Origin: Isoetes taiwanensis
Taxonomy: Eukaryota > Streptophyta > Lycopodiopsida > Isoetales > Isoetaceae
Reading direction: 5' to 3'
DNA length: 64,000 nucleotides
Assembly (NCBI GenBank): GCA_021234155.1
Contig: JAJEKV010000052.1
Coordinates: 3,639,606-3,703,605, forward strand
In this document: one piece after another, positions 11,161 to 23,419 of the stretch
Position numbering within the stretch: the stretch's first letter is position 1
Layout of the letters: each line of letters opens with the position of its first letter
The notes under the pieces: generated by a model
Seen by the model: only the letters and a program-made list of their open reading frames with translations
Told to the model about the DNA's origin: nothing
Databases searched by the model: none
Position numbers and translations under genes: made by a program

Positions 11161-12627
11161 ACATATGTACACGTATATTGTCTTGCTACTCCAAATGGGC
11201 AACACTTAACTCAACATTTAATTTGCAAGTTTAGTTCGCATGGCTTTGTAATAAACATAGAACTAATGTAACCTCTGCCACTTTTCAATGACGCATTGAG
11301 TAAACAAAGGCAGAAGAAAAAGGAGGAAATAACTATGAGTGACAATATTAACATACAATTCTAATGTAAAAGCAACCATATTGTAGGTACGGCAGCAATG
11401 TTACAATTGCATCAAGGTCTACCCAATAACTGCCTTATAGCCCAACAACGCTGGGCAGCATCACTTAACCTATAATATCACAGAGTATCTCACTTTATAT
11501 ACGCACACAACAATAACAAAAATAAGAATTACAGGGCGAGCATATTTTAGCCATGGTTTTTTCATTGCGGCCCAAACCATTTATATGCTCTCAACTTACG
11601 CCCAGCAACGCTGGGCACCATTACTAGTATTATAATGTTATTGTGTAAGTGTTGGACCCAGCCCTAATTTGGACGGCCCAGATTTGATCAAGTCAACGGA
11701 GGAGATGATGCCACGTCAAAATTTTTAAGATAATACGGTTTTTTTTTTCCTAGGGTTAGCAAGGGCGGCTGTGGCACCTTCGAGCTGCTAGCTCCTCCTC
11801 CAGAATGCTTCTTTGATTCCGGGATCTGACCCTAAATTTACAGGACCTGTTCATCTGCGGGTTCGAGTTATCCTTACATACCATATCCTTTGGATAACCC
11901 ATGCATCGACAAACCTATGCTTTGATTTCTATACCGTGTTCAGGGCTAGGTTGAGAGCAACATGATGCTATCTGCTTGGTGTTTCTACATGTTCTGGCTT
12001 GCAGGAGGCTACATACGACACCATAGGTATGTTTTCAACTTCATAGCCATAGCCCATAACCATGACAGATTCAGGCATGACAGATCAGTTCAGAGAGGCG
12101 GCAAAGCTTTAGAGCAGTGAACCGCACATCCCCTTCCTATATAGTACTGAAGCTTGCAGGAAGCAATGTAGCAAATAGATTTTTGGCCACAAGAGCTTAT
12201 CTCAGTTATTGGTTCGAAACCAAGAAACATCCCTGATTTATGGGGCTCTTCTACAAGTTAGATTTTGTGGCAGATATGATAAAGCAGACACCAGATCACA
12301 GTAACATTTCCATGTGATATATGCAGGAAGCAGACAAACGCACTGAAACTCTTGATGCCATCACCGAGTTTTTGAAACTGTTCCATATAGCAAGTGGAGT
12401 GAAGAAAAAAAAATTGAATTTCCTAAGAATTGAAAGGAAAGCTGCCACTTCTGCATCCCAATATTGTAGTATCCAAAGAGGTCCAAGAAGTGTTTGAAAC
12501 TTTCAATCTAGCTGTCGGATTAGGATTTCTCTTGGGGCCTAATTATTTCAATGGCTTCTGAGGTTTGCAACATTTATGCATGATTATTTAAATCATCTAG
12601 AGTTCCAATTTATTGAGACATATTAAA

Positions 12628-15600
12628 CTAGAAAAAGTGCCCAGCGTTGCTGGGCTTTTTATAAGGCAACAAAAGTGGGACAGTATTGCAAAAGAAATCG
12701 TGATATTGCTTCCAAAAAGTCTTCCTCGACACAATGTCTTACTTTAAATTGCATTTTGATGTTTTTGAGATAATCACATTGTTGAGAATTACATTGAGAT
12801 AATTATATTGTTGAGATTGTGTAGATAATAAAATAGTGTCAAGATTATGACGTATTGAGATGTTCTTAAGATTTATGTTTTGTGCACCCATACACATACA
12901 AATGAAATAAGCTAGTGCTGGGATAGTTGGTTCATGTTAAATTTTCTAAACATTGACAATAAAGGCTGCTTTGTAGCCATTTCTTGTGACATTGCAATTG
13001 TGATAAACAATGAATACGCAATCCTTAGCAGAGCACGTAGTGGCAATAGGCAAACTGTTCAAAAATAACTTAAATGAATATGCATGCTTTGCTTGAGTTT
13101 CTGTTTTGCTGCGTCTTGGTATCTTCTCACAAAACCTCCCTCCCTCCCTCCCTCCCTCCCTTTTATTGCCTAAAACCTAATCAATGTGATGACTGCAAAG
13201 TATATGTGTATGTTTGAGAAGACACCTATTGAGTATGTGTGTATTTTATTTTCCTTGCTTGATGCTCTACATATAGGTATATTGTCTTAAGTTGCATTGA
13301 CATCTAGAATGTTGTAAGATGCAGCGCCCTTTTCTTGATGCTCGAGGAATAGCTATGTTGTCTTGAAGTTGCAAGATAAAGTAGTGATGGTTTTATATGC
13401 TGTTCAATTGAAGACATTACTTTCAACACAGAAAGTATGATCTGTTATGGGACAATTTGAGTATCCTAAACTGAATCCTTTTTGGCTAGCCTTAGATAGA
13501 TCTCAGGAGACTTACATCTCCAGGCCAAAGATTAATTATTTTTCAATGTTGACCATAGTGGTTAGCCCACCAACCTGAACTTCAGTGAATCAAAACACAC
13601 AATTTGATTGCCTGATCCAATTGAATTAACAAACCTCCCAACAATTTACCTATGCAGTTTTCACAAGATATGTGTTCGGGTCCATAATTTCCCTCTCCAT
13701 ATCCCACAACATAGAAGTCATAACTGTGCGTGCAAGTGGAAGGGGTGAGCTTTAGACTGAAAGTTGATGATACCTTGGAGCACCAGCTAAACATTAGAAC
13801 CAAATGGGATTTCTGTGAACCTGGTACCATAAGTTGATGCACTGCTAAGGATGTCAAGCTGCTTGCTAGTGTAATTATAAGTGGTAAAGGCTGTGAAGGA
13901 AAATCTGCAGAGTGTAGACTCCGCTGATGTTATAGTAGTAAGCATGTAGAAGGGCAGTGTGTCTGGTCTTCGAAAAGTAATGTTGATTGAGCTTGCAAAG
14001 CTTCTGCCACTAAACATGGAGAGGTGGAGCTTACAGTGTAAGGCTCAAAATTTACCTAGAGCAAATTCAAGTCTACTACTTTTGGAACCTCTGCAAGAAA
14101 CTCTTTTGAATCCAGATACTTCACTGCCCTTTGAGATTGATCGAAAAACGCACTATCACTTGAGCTTGGGACATTCTGGTCTAATTGGAGGTAAAGATTC
14201 TGGTCTAGTTGGAGGTAAAGACTTGTTTCATCCTGTGTATCTCAGAATTCCCAGTGCTGATATGTTTTGCACTCCTTGTACAGACCCCTGATATGGAGAT
14301 AGCTATGTAAATACGAATTAAAAAAACGATAAGGGTTTAAGTTAAACAATCAAGTTCAAAAACGATAAGGGTTTAAATTAAACAACCAAGAAATCATTAA
14401 ACTAATCATATGCCCTTCCTTTTTACCATGTTTAGAGCAATTGTAGAGGGGACCAGGATGGCTATTGGTCAGGTAAGCATTGGATAAAGCATCAGCTAAG
14501 CCTTGTAAGCTTGCCTACCTTTCAACCTCCTCAATATCAGCATTCCACCATTACCCTATAAACAAACCAAATATAGATATTGTTAATTAGTGTCAAGCAT
14601 AAGAAATGTTAGGAAAGATTCTCTCATTTTTATTACCCAACATGAGAGTCTGTTCTGCATGAGTCTTTGCGAAAGGAAGATTTTTTCAATTTGAAGGGTC
14701 TATCATAATTGCTCCATAGACTATGCCTCTTACCCATGCTATATGAACGTTGTAGAATAGAGTTCCTTGTTGATCTGAGACAAAGAATTTGCATATGTAA
14801 GAATTTGTATATGCAGGACATTGCGTCACATGTGCAGGACCATTTGCCCAAGCTGAATATTCCTTCAAAATCATTCTGTTATGAAGAAATCATTATGTTC
14901 TGCAGACATTGGATGCATGCTATGGTATTCTGCTCCCTGTGGTATGCAAAAGGTTGGAAATGATCCTCAGCCATGAAAGAACATCTTGAGACAAATCTAG
15001 CAGATCAATTCTCCATTGTTATAAACTTGCAACAACTACACATGGACCAATTAATCCCAGCATTTTGAAATAAACAACCAAGAATGACATGAAACTGCAA
15101 ATGCATTCTCCATTGGATTACATGTGTGACTGAATGTATGAAAAAATACACTTCAGATGTATAATTAACTTCAATGCAATGAATATACACAGCATGAAAA
15201 GAGAAGAAGATAAGGGAACATATTATTTACAATTTCCATATTGCAACTCTAGCATCTCCAAATTGCTCATGCATGTAGAAAGAGAGAAGGGCGAGCCGAT
15301 CTGAAACATGCCATAGCCAAAGTTGTCTAAGGGATTCATCTATTTTCAAATATGCTCTGTCTTCACATATTGCTTCTTTTTCAGACGAATCTTCCTCCCT
15401 TCTTGACGTAACAAAGCTATCCCTAAAAGCCTCCAAAGATTTCAAAAATTCATCTGGATCAATACCCTCAAAGAGAGAATCAGCATTACACACAGGGGGC
15501 CCAACATAATACCCCTTCATATCATGAAAGAACTTAAATTTTCTTGCCTTTTCCCTGCATGCAGAGCTCAAGTTTGGCAAATCATCCCAGCCATCATGGA

Positions 15601-16392
15601 TTTCAGAATGCGAGCAATTTGTAAACCCTAAAAGATCTAAGGTAGCTTGATACTCAGCTTTTAATCCCTTGAATTTGGTCTTACACTGTCCTGCATCGAA
15701 GTTATGCCCTTTAAGTTGCATTGCCCTAGAAACACATTTCCGTATATGCTTATTAGGCACGTTCTTTACCTATGATGTCTGTGCCAAACTATTTTCTTCA
15801 TCGTCATAGGCACCATTACAACGAAGCAATCTGAGGACTCCGATCAAAACCTTCGGGGCAGAACGTACCTCAACGGGAATAGAAAAAAGCACATTATAGT
15901 GATAAGTATATTATCTGCAGAAAAAACAAAGGCAATCAGAACAGACCCCTTCAACGATCTGCAAGAAAAAAAATATCTGTTGAAATCATATAAAGGCTGA
16001 AAGCAAGCAAAAGTTACCTTGAGTTATTATATGGCATAGGATTAAGATGTGTTGGATAAATGCCCACGATTGAAAAAATCAGCAGAGAACCAAAGTGGTG
16101 CGTTCAATCTGAGGTTGTGGCTTGGACAATAGAGCGGCAGGTAAGATGTGTGGAAGAAAAACCCTTCTGCCTTGCCGTTGCACAAGAGAAACCTCCTGCC
16201 TCACCTTTGCAAGAAACATTCTGTCGCCAGCATCTTTCACAAGGCCGTTCTTGCACGCCTTTCTTAGAAGCGGGGGGTTGTGGAAAAGAAACCGGTAAAT
16301 CGAAGGGATAAAATTAAAGTAAGAAAATCGAGGGCCAGGATTGCGCACAAACTATCCTAAAATGGCTTTATTATTATATATATAGATATAGA
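12628..16392 (-). mobile_element. Helitron H-C nested in H-B (3.8 kb)
   Basis: On the minus strand it starts TCTATATCTATATATATAAT after an A (plus T16393). It ends with GCCCAGCAACGCTGGGC (plus 12639-12655), then ACTTTTTCTAG and a T (plus A12627). The AT target is thus exact on both sides. It carries a minus-strand gene fragment and a (TCCC)n run at about 13136-13162. 13163-15226 shows no gene I can support. Its 5' end belongs to a different subgroup from H-A and H-B although the 3' end is shared. Confidence 0.85.
15227..15830 (-). pseudogene. Captured gene fragment in H-C, possibly trihelix/MADF-like
   Basis: The open frame 15227-15760 encodes 177 residues with no start of its own. Upstream the frame continues through one TAG to about 15830. 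HNFDAGQCKTKFKGLKAEYQ resembles the last helix of trihelix/SANT-like DNA-binding domains (C-x-x-KF-x-x-LKA-x-Y). The C-terminal half (DEFLKSLEAFRDSF) is helical. It has the same orientation as H-C, as usual for captured exons. The family call is tentative. Confidence 0.45.
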
Positions 16393-16888
16393 TGTTAGAA
16401 CTGACAGGCAAGTCACGTTCTTACTGTGGAATTGCTACAATAGGAGGCATGGCTTAAGGTCTCTGGTAAACTGGGAGGGATACGTTAGGTGAACTAGGAG
16501 GGCCATGTCCAGGGAAAACATGAGCGCCATCATTTTTACTCTCTTTGGATTTACAATGAAATGATAAGACATGGTAGTGGATTCATATAATTAATTTGTA
16601 ATTGGATCCAAATATGCAGCTTATATAATATTTGGTTATTTGTTGAATCATTACAGGCTTCGTGTGCTACCAATGCTTGAAATCGGGAAAGATCTAAGAG
16701 GTGAAGGGAATTAGACACGCAATTTTTTTTCTCTTGACTGGTATTGAGAACATCTAATTGCAAACCATCAAGCCCATCAAGAGGTAAAAGAAAGGATGTA
16801 TAACCCCATTGGTTATAAGATATCAGAAACTCAAATTCAAACAATAACCTTCTTATTTTTGATTTGCAAGTTATGATTGGTTAATCAG

Positions 16889-17076
16889 GTTCAGGGAAGG
16901 ATGCTGGTAGGTTTATTGCTGCTTGGAAGCTATACAAAACATAGGAATTTCTAGCGACTATCTGTAACAAGTATAATATCAACATCAAATTATTTCGCGG
17001 ACGTGGAGGAACTGTTGGCCATGGTGCTGGAATGCTGAACCTAGCTATTCAGTCTCAACCACAAGGCTCCGTAATG
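16889..17076 (+). pseudogene. Captured phosphoenolpyruvate carboxylase exon
   Basis: The exon lies between a TTAATCAG acceptor and an ATG|GTAAG donor. Its translation has SGKDAGRFIAAWKLYK, an in-frame TAG (16942-16944), then LFRGRGGTVGHGAGMLNLAI and QSQPQGSVM. This matches the conserved PEPC catalytic segment (SGKDAGR and FHGRGGxxGRGGGP), with the usual second histidine/glycine positions altered. Only one exon is recognised, in the plus orientation like its host Helitron H-B. It cannot make enzyme. Confidence 0.9.
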
Positions 17077-17219
17077 GTAAGATTCAAAAAAGGGTATACT
17101 GTATCTTCAGTGGAATTCACTGGAAGTCTTTTATGCAGGGTTCTTTGTGAGTGACAGAGCAGGGGGAGGACTTTTCTTATAGAATTTGACTTGACTTTTA
17201 CTATGGATTGCAATTCTTA

Positions 17220-17760
17220 AAACAGGGCCTCAACCCTCATGCCATTGATTACATTGAGTACTTACACTTGAGTCGGGCTTTGTAGAGCAGGAGAAAGAGG
17301 ATTAGCTTTTGAGGCATTTAAGTCTCTCAATGAAGTTGGACTCTATCTTGACATTGAGAGACAAATTGCTAGACTGCCATCAGGAGCACAGCAAAGTTCA
17401 ATCTTATACGAAGATGTTGCCTGAGTACTCCTTGAGCTTTCTGAGTCAGACTTGCTTTTAAAGCCTTCCCTTAGATTTTTGCATGAGGCAAATAATTAGG
17501 ATGCCATCCATTAATAACACATGTCATCCAAAAAAGCATTAAATAGCTTGGCTTTTGAGAGAGCTTTGGTAAGAGTTGGGGAGATCTTAGCTGGAGATGG
17601 ATTTGGAAGTCAATGGAAATGGAGATTCTGGACGTTCTTTTTAGATATTCACGATTCCATGAGTATATTTGTGGCATCATCATCCTCAAAAACATCCTTC
17701 ACTTTAAAACTTGCAAGGCATAGAGATGTCTTCAATATACCCAGGCAAGTATCTCCTTAA
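17220..17760 (+). other. Other possible captured sequence in H-B
   Basis: Short coding-like stretches (for example MSSKKALNSLAFERALVRV at 17521) are broken by stops. No family was recognised. The remainder of H-B (17761-19267) is AT-rich and without gene signals. Confidence 0.25.
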
Positions 17761-19295
17761 TTTAGTTTCAATTGAAGAGATTGCGATAAGATTTTGTAAA
17801 CTTTACTACACCTGAAGTTACTATAGTATCTGTTGGTGAGGTTGGAAGTTTATTATGTTCAACTAACTCACATTTGCAAAGTTATGCCATTATCCGAAAC
17901 ATCTTCAGATTTCTTTTATTTAAAATGTCTATGGTGTGAATGGTATATTTAACATGGCCCATTGCAATCGTGCTTCACTAAATTATTACTAGAGTATCAA
18001 ATTCCAAGATAATAACATTTGGATGGTCTTTCACTCGGAGAATGTTGTTGCAAGCACCACTCAATGAAGATGCCATTATCTCTATTTGCTTTGTTCATTT
18101 GTTACAATTTACTACACTATGAAAAATAAATTGTGTGAAGTCAATTGATTATCTTCTTTGTTGTGCATCCTATACTAACAAACAATAACAATGCTAAAAC
18201 ATTTGGGGTGGTTTATGAAGCTGTTATCAACCTACCTACGCTAGAAATTTTGTTGGTAAATTATGTGTAAAGATAGCCTGTAGGTCTAAAGTTGAAACAA
18301 AAAGCATTCGTATTTTGTTCGTAAACCATGTGTAAAGATAGCCGGTGGGGCTTAAGTTCAAACAAAATGCATTTTTGTGGGCCTGTGTCCAGAATAAATC
18401 AATCTTTCAAATTTTTGGCATTTGACATCGAAGTTGAAAACATGAGTTACAATCTATGTTGGAGACAATAATGTAACAAGATGTTTTGAATAGTCAAAAC
18501 AAAGCAAATCGTACAAAACAATGCAAATAGTACATGGCAACTAAAATAATAATCACAACGGTGTTACGAAAGCTGAAATATTATTGCAGTCTAGGGGGCT
18601 ATGGCATTATCACAGCCACTGACATTTCCTTCACAATCAGACATATGGAATGCTTATTAACGAGACCATGGAGACAAAGAATTGTAGGTAGCATTCTACG
18701 AAATTCTAGGTAAATGACATTTCCTTCGCAATCAAACATGTGGGTTGCTCATTAGCAAGGCCATGGAGACAAAGAATTGTAGGTATTTTCTATGTTGATT
18801 TCTATGATGATCAACATAACATAATAACAAACCAAGTTTATTCAGGTATGGAAGCCTCATTGACATAACAACTAGACTTTTAATTGTTAGTTGTCGTCAT
18901 GTGCCAAAATCTGAGCTTTGCCAAATATGGCCAGCAAGTCTAAAGCATCACCTATTGTTGCAAACAAGTGATGGTGTATGTGTTCATTTAATGAAGCGGA
19001 GAAAATAATGATGCACACCTTTTTATAAAAAGGTTGGAACCTCTGGGGGTGAATATGCTCATGGCTTGCAACAAATAGGGTTCTTTATCATTATTAACTT
19101 ACTTAATTAGCTAGGGTCAAAGACTTTGAATTGGGTCTACTGGTAATCAGCAATAGAGAGGAGCTTAATTTGCAAAACAAATGATACGTAAATCAGTTGA
19201 AAAACATGAATAATTAGACAGAGAGCATCATTTACAGGTTCCAACCTTATTTATTCCATCAATTTATGCCCAGCAACGCTGGGCACCCTAACTAG

Positions 19296-19606
19296 TATCA
19301 TAATAAAGATCACATGTGCCATCTTCCGTTCTGTTCGCAGCTCATTATCCTTAACATCATATATTAGGCATCCCTCCCTAATAACTTTGAGGCACTCCAG
19401 ATCATGAGCAGCGGACAGTGCATGCAGATGTGACTCACCTGAAGGACAAACGATGACAATAGTGAAGGACCTCTCAGTTGTCAATCCTATACACCTGGTA
19501 AAGAAGCTGTTGTAGTCCTTCTGGTTCATGCCCATATCTCCTCTCCCACCCCTGCTGTCCAACACAAAGAGTGATATATTTTTAAGGCCAAAAGTTGATT
19601 CTGGCA
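19296..19606 (-). pseudogene. Gene A exon 3, middle part: methyltransferase-like motif IV half
   Basis: Open in the same frame from the LTR-element target site to the Helitron target site. ISLFVLDSRGGRGDMGMNQ stands where N6/N4 methyltransferases have a hydrophobic strand ending in motif IV (DPPY or NPPY); here it is DSRGG, so the catalytic residues are missing. SFTIVIVCPSGESHLHAL follows as the next strand and helix. Motif IV preceding motif I is the beta-class order. The call is by pattern and depends on the C-terminal half at 8200-9086. Confidence 0.6.
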
Positions 19607-21305
19607 TGTGACGTTCTAGCACAGTATACGCTCCCAGGACGTATACTGTACTGCCTCGTCACGCGTACACGCCACCCCGACTGACGTGTACGCCAACGTG
19701 TAGCCAGGCTAGTAGCCCTAGGGGGCAACTTGCAAGGAGTGTGCATTTAGTAATGTGCACATTAAACCATGTGCACATTCACTTAGGTGCACATTTTCCC
19801 ATGTGGCCACTTTATGCCAAGTGGGCCATACCCATAGGTGCAATTAATGTGCACATTTTCCAATGTGCACATTCATTAATGTGCACACATTTCCATGTGA
19901 GCACAATTGGGTGCACACATTTCCATGTGGGCACATTTGGCCACCTAGCCATTAAAGGCAAGTGGGCCCATTCCCAATTATCCCACATGCCTAAAGGGGA
20001 TAATTGGAAACCCTAGCCAACCCCCTTGTCTATTTAAGTAGGAGAACCCTAACTTGCCCATTTTCGTTTCTAGGGTTTTAGAGCTCTGTTTTGGCTGCCT
20101 CAAGGGTCAAAACCGTCTCCCAAACTCTCTCTGAGAGAATTGCATCATTAGTTTTCCTTGATTCGAGCATCTCAGCAGGATGGTCGAGCTCAGGTCAGGA
20201 GGAGGAACTCAAGGATCAGGTATTTAGGCAATTTAGTAGTCTAAACCCCATTTCAGCCATCGAATCAGTAGGTTTAGCCTCTTAAATTGCCCATAGCAGC
20301 CCTCTAGATCTCTAGATAGCAGATTCTAACTAAAGAACCTAACTCTATGATGTAGATTAGATATAGTTCTTTAGTTCTTCTGTGATGTATATGGATGATG
20401 TATCTCTATGAACTCCTTGTATTGGGAAGGGGGGTAGAGACCTGAAGCTTGGTAGTAGATGCTCCTAGAGTAGCCTCTCTAGCACACTATAGATTCGGCC
20501 TGTGCACAAGAGCCACACCGGGATGTGGGTGAAGGGGCCAGACTGGCTGAGAAGGAGGTTCATGTCCTGACTCTTGAACGATCCCTCTGGTGTGTAAAGC
20601 CTACCGGGGATCATTGTGACTAGGTCCAATGGCTTGCCACTGCGTGTGGGCAAGGCATGGGCTCGACACCCGTGAAGTGGTGTTCACTTTCCAGTGGGTT
20701 CAGTCGAATACGGGCAGTGGCCCTCTAGTCACCTTGAGTCAGCATGTAGATCTCTGGAGGGAGTGATCCCTACCTGCCCCATCGGAACTGCGAGGATGAG
20801 CCCAGGAGTAGCCCTTTTGGCTATGCATCCGGCGGGCTACAGTCAGGTCCCGACACTTTTCAGACCACTCTGCAAAGTGTGCACAGGAGGGGCGGATGGA
20901 GTGGACAACCCTAAGCCATGTTCATATGCCAGCCAAATCCATTGCCATGAATTCTGTCTGCAATGAACTCTGGAAACCCAAGCCGTCAGTCATCCCTTTG
21001 AGTCTGAGCCTTGGGTAGGATTTCCCCTATGCATTGTGCTGATCATTGTCTTTTGCAGATGTGATGTGCCACCCAGAAGGGTGGGTATATGTGTTGCTCT
21101 TATATACTGACATGTATGTTTACGCTTCCGCAGCTAGGTAGGCCCTGAGGGAGACGGGGTACAATGACCCTTTCACTCTTCCCACTGGAACCCGTCACGG
21201 TTGCAGTGCTATGTGAAGGGCCCTGTATCGGCATGGAGCTGGTATGGGGGAAGAACTCCTGTTTGTATACGGTGAGTGCACCGTATGCGAGTAGGGGACG
21301 TCACA
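19607..21305 (+). repeat. Left LTR
   Basis: 1,699 bp, TG to CA. It has clustered GTGCAC(A/T)TT palindromes at about 19743-19930 and a possible TATA box, CTATTTAAG, near 20030. The first 110 bp and about 20480-20800 differ much more from the right LTR than the rest does. Confidence 0.93.
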
Positions 21306-21306
21306 G

Positions 21307-21319
21307 TGGTATCAGAGCA
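21307..21319 (+). other. Primer-binding site (initiator tRNA-Met)
   Basis: TGGTATCAGAGCA, one base after the LTR end, is the standard plant complement to the 3' end of initiator tRNA-Met. Confidence 0.93.
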
Positions 21320-21524
21320 ATGTTCTTGGAGACCAAGAGCAAAGCACTGACCATGCTCCCAGTAGTACTAACTTGATAGGATTCTCAGATCTCGAAGAAT
21401 GGGAAACATTGTTCTCATTTTTGTAGTATATGCTAAGTTAGTAACAGTTAAAGTCAAAAATTAGTGAGCTAAATAGGATGGTCTCACACAGTTAAAGTCA
21501 AAAATTAGTGAGCCAAATAGGATG

Positions 21525-21634
21525 GTCTCACACGTCGCGCCAGGACCGATTTTGAACATGTCAAAACCTCTCACACGTCGCGCCAGGACCGATTTTGAAC
21601 ATGTCGAAACCTGTCTGGGCGCAACGTGTGAGAC
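21525..21634 (+). other. Leader stem-loop 1 (with duplicated left arm)
   Basis: TCTCACACGTCGCGCCAG occurs at 21526 and again at 21570. The matching arm CTGGGCGCAACGTGTGAGAC ends at 21634. The arms pair over about 18 of 20 positions. Confidence 0.8.
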
Positions 21635-22377
21635 ATTGATCTGAAAACAGTTTAAAAAGTCAAAAAAATTTAGAAAAGTAACTTGGTACTTCGAATTTCA
21701 GCCTAGAAATTAGCTAGATTAGCTTTTCAATCTATTTAAACCTCATCTTAAAAGAATTCCCACAGTAGCGGGAATTGAACCTCCCACCCACAGGATTGAA
21801 CCCCCCCCGTAGCAACCACTGAGGGCGGGCATCGTTTGTGTTTGAATTATAATTCTTAATTAGATTTAAGCTTTAATAATGTTAGATAATATTAATGGCT
21901 AAGCCTTAGACTAAGAACCAAGACCCTTAAGCTAGATAGAGACAGCATCTTGATAGACACCAAGCCTCCGATCGACATGACGCGCACCAAACAGACCGCT
22001 CGACTTCCTCGACAAGGCGAAACAGCCAGAGGCCAAGGAGGCCGAAGGAAACAAGAAGAGGAGAGGGCAGAACGAGAGCGGGAGGCCAAGGTTCAAGAAG
22101 CAGCAGAGCAGAAGCTGGTCTAACATTTTGAAGATTCGACGGCCTGCATAGTTCACGCGAAGAGGGTCACACTCATGAGGCAAGACATGCATCTTGCTAG
22201 TCATATTAAGGGAGGGCGCCCTTAGACATTTTGTAAATAACAGGAAAATTTTTGTTAATATAAAAGATTTTTATTGGTTAAATAATGTGTTTAATCTTGC
22301 TTAATTAGGGTAAGATATTGAATTCTGGCTTTTGTTTTGGTAAAATTGGACCTTTTTTTGAGCAAAATTGAGACGAT

Positions 22378-22444
22378 GTCTCACACGTCGCGCCAGGACA
22401 GAAAATGAACTTTTCATTTTCGGGCTGGGCGCAACGTGTGAGAC
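22378..22444 (+). other. Leader stem-loop 2
   Basis: GTCTCACACGTCGCGCCAG and CTGGGCGCAACGTGTGAGAC flank a loop region that itself contains GAAAATGAA-CTTTTCATTTTC, a second inner stem. Confidence 0.8.
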
Positions 22445-22577
22445 CATGCCCCAAAAGTGCCCAAAACTGCTCCAAATCGACCAAATAAGGGATCCATTCT
22501 GCCTAACTCGACGAGATAAGCAGGATTAGACCCTTAGATCACCCAAATTGATCACGTTTAGCCCATTTAGAGCCCAT

Positions 22578-22644
22578 GTCTCACACGTCGCGCCAGGGCA
22601 GAAAATGAACTTTTCATTATCGGTCTGGGCGCAACGTGTGAGAC
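22578..22644 (+). other. Leader stem-loop 3
   Basis: The same outer arms as stem-loop 2, starting exactly 200 bp downstream of it. The inner stem is weaker (TTTTCATTATC). Confidence 0.8.
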
Positions 22645-23419
22645 CTCTCAGCAGTTTCTTCGCCATGCCATATCCAAATGATCTCCAATTTGTTGCAATA
22701 GGACTGTTAGACAGCCTAGAATCCATTTATGACCTCAGATTATGATAGAAATGTCAACCCCCATCTCAAAATGATCAAAATTGCTCAAACCCTTGAATTG
22801 TTTTTCCAAACTGTAGTTTGTTTGTAGATAGAAGCATACCCCATTAGTAGCTCGCAAGTACTGCTCTCGGCTCGAAGCTGATGCCTTTACTCCTAGATAG
22901 AGGTGCCCAAGAACACCCCTTTGTTATAGTCATCTAGACCTCAGCATAGCAACCCAAGTCCAACTCTTCGTACATCACCTCTGCTCACGCCCAAGGCATA
23001 AACCCTGACCTAATTCTGTGTCCTTCTAATAGAGTTTGACTTATATAGCCGCCACATTGACACTCCCTATTGCCAGGATACTTAGAAAGGAGCTAGAGTC
23101 TAGAGCTGCTCAAGTCACTCCATGTGTAGATATTGGACTCCCCCAAACCAACTTTGCTAGGACCTTAGAGTATGCCTCAAACATCATGGAGGTCTTGCAA
23201 AACAAACCCTCATTTCATGCCATACCACACGTCCTAATGTCCATAGACTTGTAGATTATAGATATGTCTCTATTAATGCTGCTCGAGCCATCTTGCTTGC
23301 TTATAGAGCCCAAAATGTTGTAGGAGAGCCCTTCAAGTAGACCCTTAGACTCTAGGATACACGAGCGTTGCTTTCGAAGTACAGGGCCAGAACCGCAGAA
23401 GAGCTAGAGGCGCAACTTC

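Larger units (their letters stand above)
9087..11627 (+). mobile_element. Helitron H-A (2.5 kb)
   Basis: It starts with 5' TC (TCCTATATTATAATG) after a host A. It ends with a 17-base hairpin, GCCCAGCAACGCTGGGC (11600-11616), then 7 bases and CTAG followed by T. These are the Helitron rules: TC start, hairpin plus CTRR end, insertion in AT, no target duplication. A second, older hairpin lies at 11440-11456. No Rep/helicase gene is visible, so it is non-autonomous. It sits exactly at the 5' edge of H-B, and both lie in gene A. Confidence 0.85.
11628..19295 (+). mobile_element. Helitron H-B (7.7 kb, 3.9 kb without nested H-C)
   Basis: Its 3' end is GCCCAGCAACGCTGGGC (19268-19284) followed by ACCCTAACTAG and a host T. 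Its 5' end, TATTATAATGTTATTGTG, followed by CCCTAATTTGGACGG, aligns with the H-A 5' end but starts TA instead of TC, probably a point change. Removing H-A and H-B together restores gene A in frame at host A9086/T19296. It contains a captured PEPC exon and other fragments. Non-coding parts include duplications at 18255-18375 (GTGTAAAGATAGCC) and 18615-18790 (TGACATTTCCTTC). No Rep/helicase was seen. Confidence 0.8.
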
